From Stenotrophomonas sp. (lineage in GTDB: Bacteria > Pseudomonadota > Gammaproteobacteria > Xanthomonadales > Xanthomonadaceae): a stretch of 6,299 nucleotides of DNA. Position 1 is the stretch's first letter; each line of letters begins with the position of its first letter. Of this stretch, positions 5,580 to 6,299 are shown piece by piece. The DNA lies in contig DMZT01000466.1 in assembly GCA_003484865.1 (NCBI GenBank), positions 1 to 6,299 on the forward strand. Direction: 5' to 3'. Under the pieces are notes generated by a model. The model was not told where the DNA came from. It saw only the letters and a program-made list of their open reading frames with translations, and ran no database searches. The position numbers were made by a program, and so were the translations under genes.

Positions 5580-6299
5580 TCAGGGGGAGGGGGAGTGCTG
5601 GCGCGCGAGCAGTGCCGCGCCCCGCGCACCGCCGGCATCGCCGAAGGTGGGCGGCAGGATCGGGGGGACCCGCACACCGGCAAACAGGTAGGGCGCGATC
5701 GCGGCAGGCAGGTCGCGGTAGAGCTGTTCCAGCTTGGACAGGCCACCGCCGAGCACGATCACGTGCGGGTCCAGCGCGAGGATCAGGCTGGCGAAGCTGT
5801 AGCCGAGCAGGTCGCGGTGGATGGCCAGCGCCTGCTGCGCGACCGCATCGCCGGCCTGGGCCCGTGCGACCACCTCGGCGGCGTCCAGCGCGTGGCCACC
5901 ACGGCGTTCATGGATCATCGCCAGGCCGCTGCCGGACACGTAACGCTCCAGGCAGCCGCGCAGGCCGCAGCCACAGTCCAGCACGGGCAGGTCGTGGCGC
6001 TGCTGCAGCGTGGCGGGCAGGCTCCAGTGGCCCCACTCGCCGGCGATGCCATTGTGACCGGCGATCAGCCGGCCGCCGACGCAGAAGCCACCGCCGGCCC
6101 CTGTGCCGAGGATCGCCCCGAACATGCTGGGGTAGCCGGCGGCGGCGCCGTCATGGGCCTCGGACAAGGCAAAACACTGCAGGTCATTGCCGAGCTCCAG
6201 CGGGCGCTGCAGGCGTGCCTGCAGGTCCGTACCGACGGTCTGACCGGTCAGGCTGGGCACGTTGGCACTGAGCTGGCGGCCGCTGACGCGATCGCGCAC
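5580..6299 (-). CDS. ROK-family amino-sugar kinase (NagK/AgaK-like), N-terminus outside the window
   Basis: This cytoplasmic enzyme would phosphorylate the imported sugar (GalNAc or GlcNAc) at C6 with ATP, providing the deacetylase substrate. The visible 239 residues align with E. coli NagK (303 residues) from about residue 70 to the end, so about 65-70 N-terminal residues with the first ATP-binding motif lie beyond the right edge. A GTG occupies the last three bases but is internal. Motifs, counted from the window edge: 'ANVPSLTGQ' (12-20); 'GNDLQCFALSEA' (37-48) with the catalytic Asp at 39; 'GAILGTGAGGGF' (61-72); the ROK zinc site with His91 in 'GEWGHWSL' and 'CGCGLRGCLE' (109-118); 'VIVLGGGLS' (180-188); and a C-terminal 'GDAGGARGAALL'. 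NagK-like proteins usually read NDAN at the catalytic Asp, whereas this one reads NDLQ. The gene is first in the visible operon, 23 bp before agaZ. Kinase family is firm; choice between GlcNAc and GalNAc is inferred from context. Confidence 0.9.
   Translation of the reverse strand: MRDRVSGRQLSANVPSLTGQTVGTDLQARLQRPLELGNDLQCFALSEAHDGAAAGYPSMFGAILGTGAGGGFCVGGRLIAGHNGIAGEWGHWSLPATLQQRHDLPVLDCGCGLRGCLERYVSGSGLAMIHERRGGHALDAAEVVARAQAGDAVAQQALAIHRDLLGYSFASLILALDPHVIVLGGGLSKLEQLYRDLPAAIAPYLFAGVRVPPILPPTFGDAGGARGAALLARQHSPSP

Noticed and set aside
6297..6299. GTG at the right edge as the true start of the ROK kinase
   Set aside because: Alignment with NagK places this point about 65-70 residues into the protein, and the N-terminal ATP-binding motif would be missing.
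1..6299. Mobile elements, CRISPR arrays, tRNA or rRNA genes
   Set aside because: I saw no transposase or integrase genes, spaced repeats or RNA-gene signatures; base composition looks even across the window.

Overview
The window is GC-rich and tightly packed, and it looks like chromosomal DNA from a gammaproteobacterium. The best guess is Xanthomonadaceae (Stenotrophomonas, Xanthomonas or Pseudoxanthomonas type). That guess rests on base composition, G/C-ending codons and the protein types, not on a database match.

Layout. At the left edge is the 3' end of a plus-strand gene whose C-terminus resembles the SecD P1-head domain (1-422). It converges, across a 23-bp gap, on a minus-strand block that fills the rest of the window. 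Read in the direction of transcription (right to left), that block is: a ROK-family amino-sugar kinase like NagK, cut by the right edge (5580-6299); a GatZ/KbaZ/AgaZ-type tagatose-bisphosphate aldolase subunit (4228-5556); a DeoR-family repressor like AgaR (3417-4193); an amidohydrolase of the NagA/AgaA type that starts at TTG and overlaps the repressor stop by 4 nt (2305-3420); and a 601-residue sugar-porter MFS permease with a large periplasmic insert (446-2251). Gaps inside the block are 23, 34, -4 and 53 bp, so it reads as one operon. No gene-free stretch exceeds about 55 bp.

How the genes work together. The combination of AgaZ, an AgaR-like repressor and a deacetylase that reads more like AgaA than NagA points to N-acetylgalactosamine (GalNAc)/galactosamine catabolism rather than plain GlcNAc use. 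It would be the PTS-independent version: permease uptake, phosphorylation by the ROK kinase, deacetylation, then deamination/isomerisation to tagatose-6-phosphate, phosphorylation and aldol cleavage. The deaminase/isomerase (AgaS) and the catalytic aldolase (AgaY/KbaY) are not in this window and may lie beyond the right edge.

Best leads. Three copies of CTTTC (minus strand) lie within 33 bp just upstream of the repressor gene. That pentamer is the published core of proteobacterial AgaR sites, and I found no other minus-strand copy in the window. In addition, a normally conserved active-site His of the deacetylase is Gln, the kinase has NDLQ where NagK has NDAN, and the permease carries about 120 extra residues in a periplasmic loop. 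The pathway is known in outline; nothing here amounts to a wholly new system.
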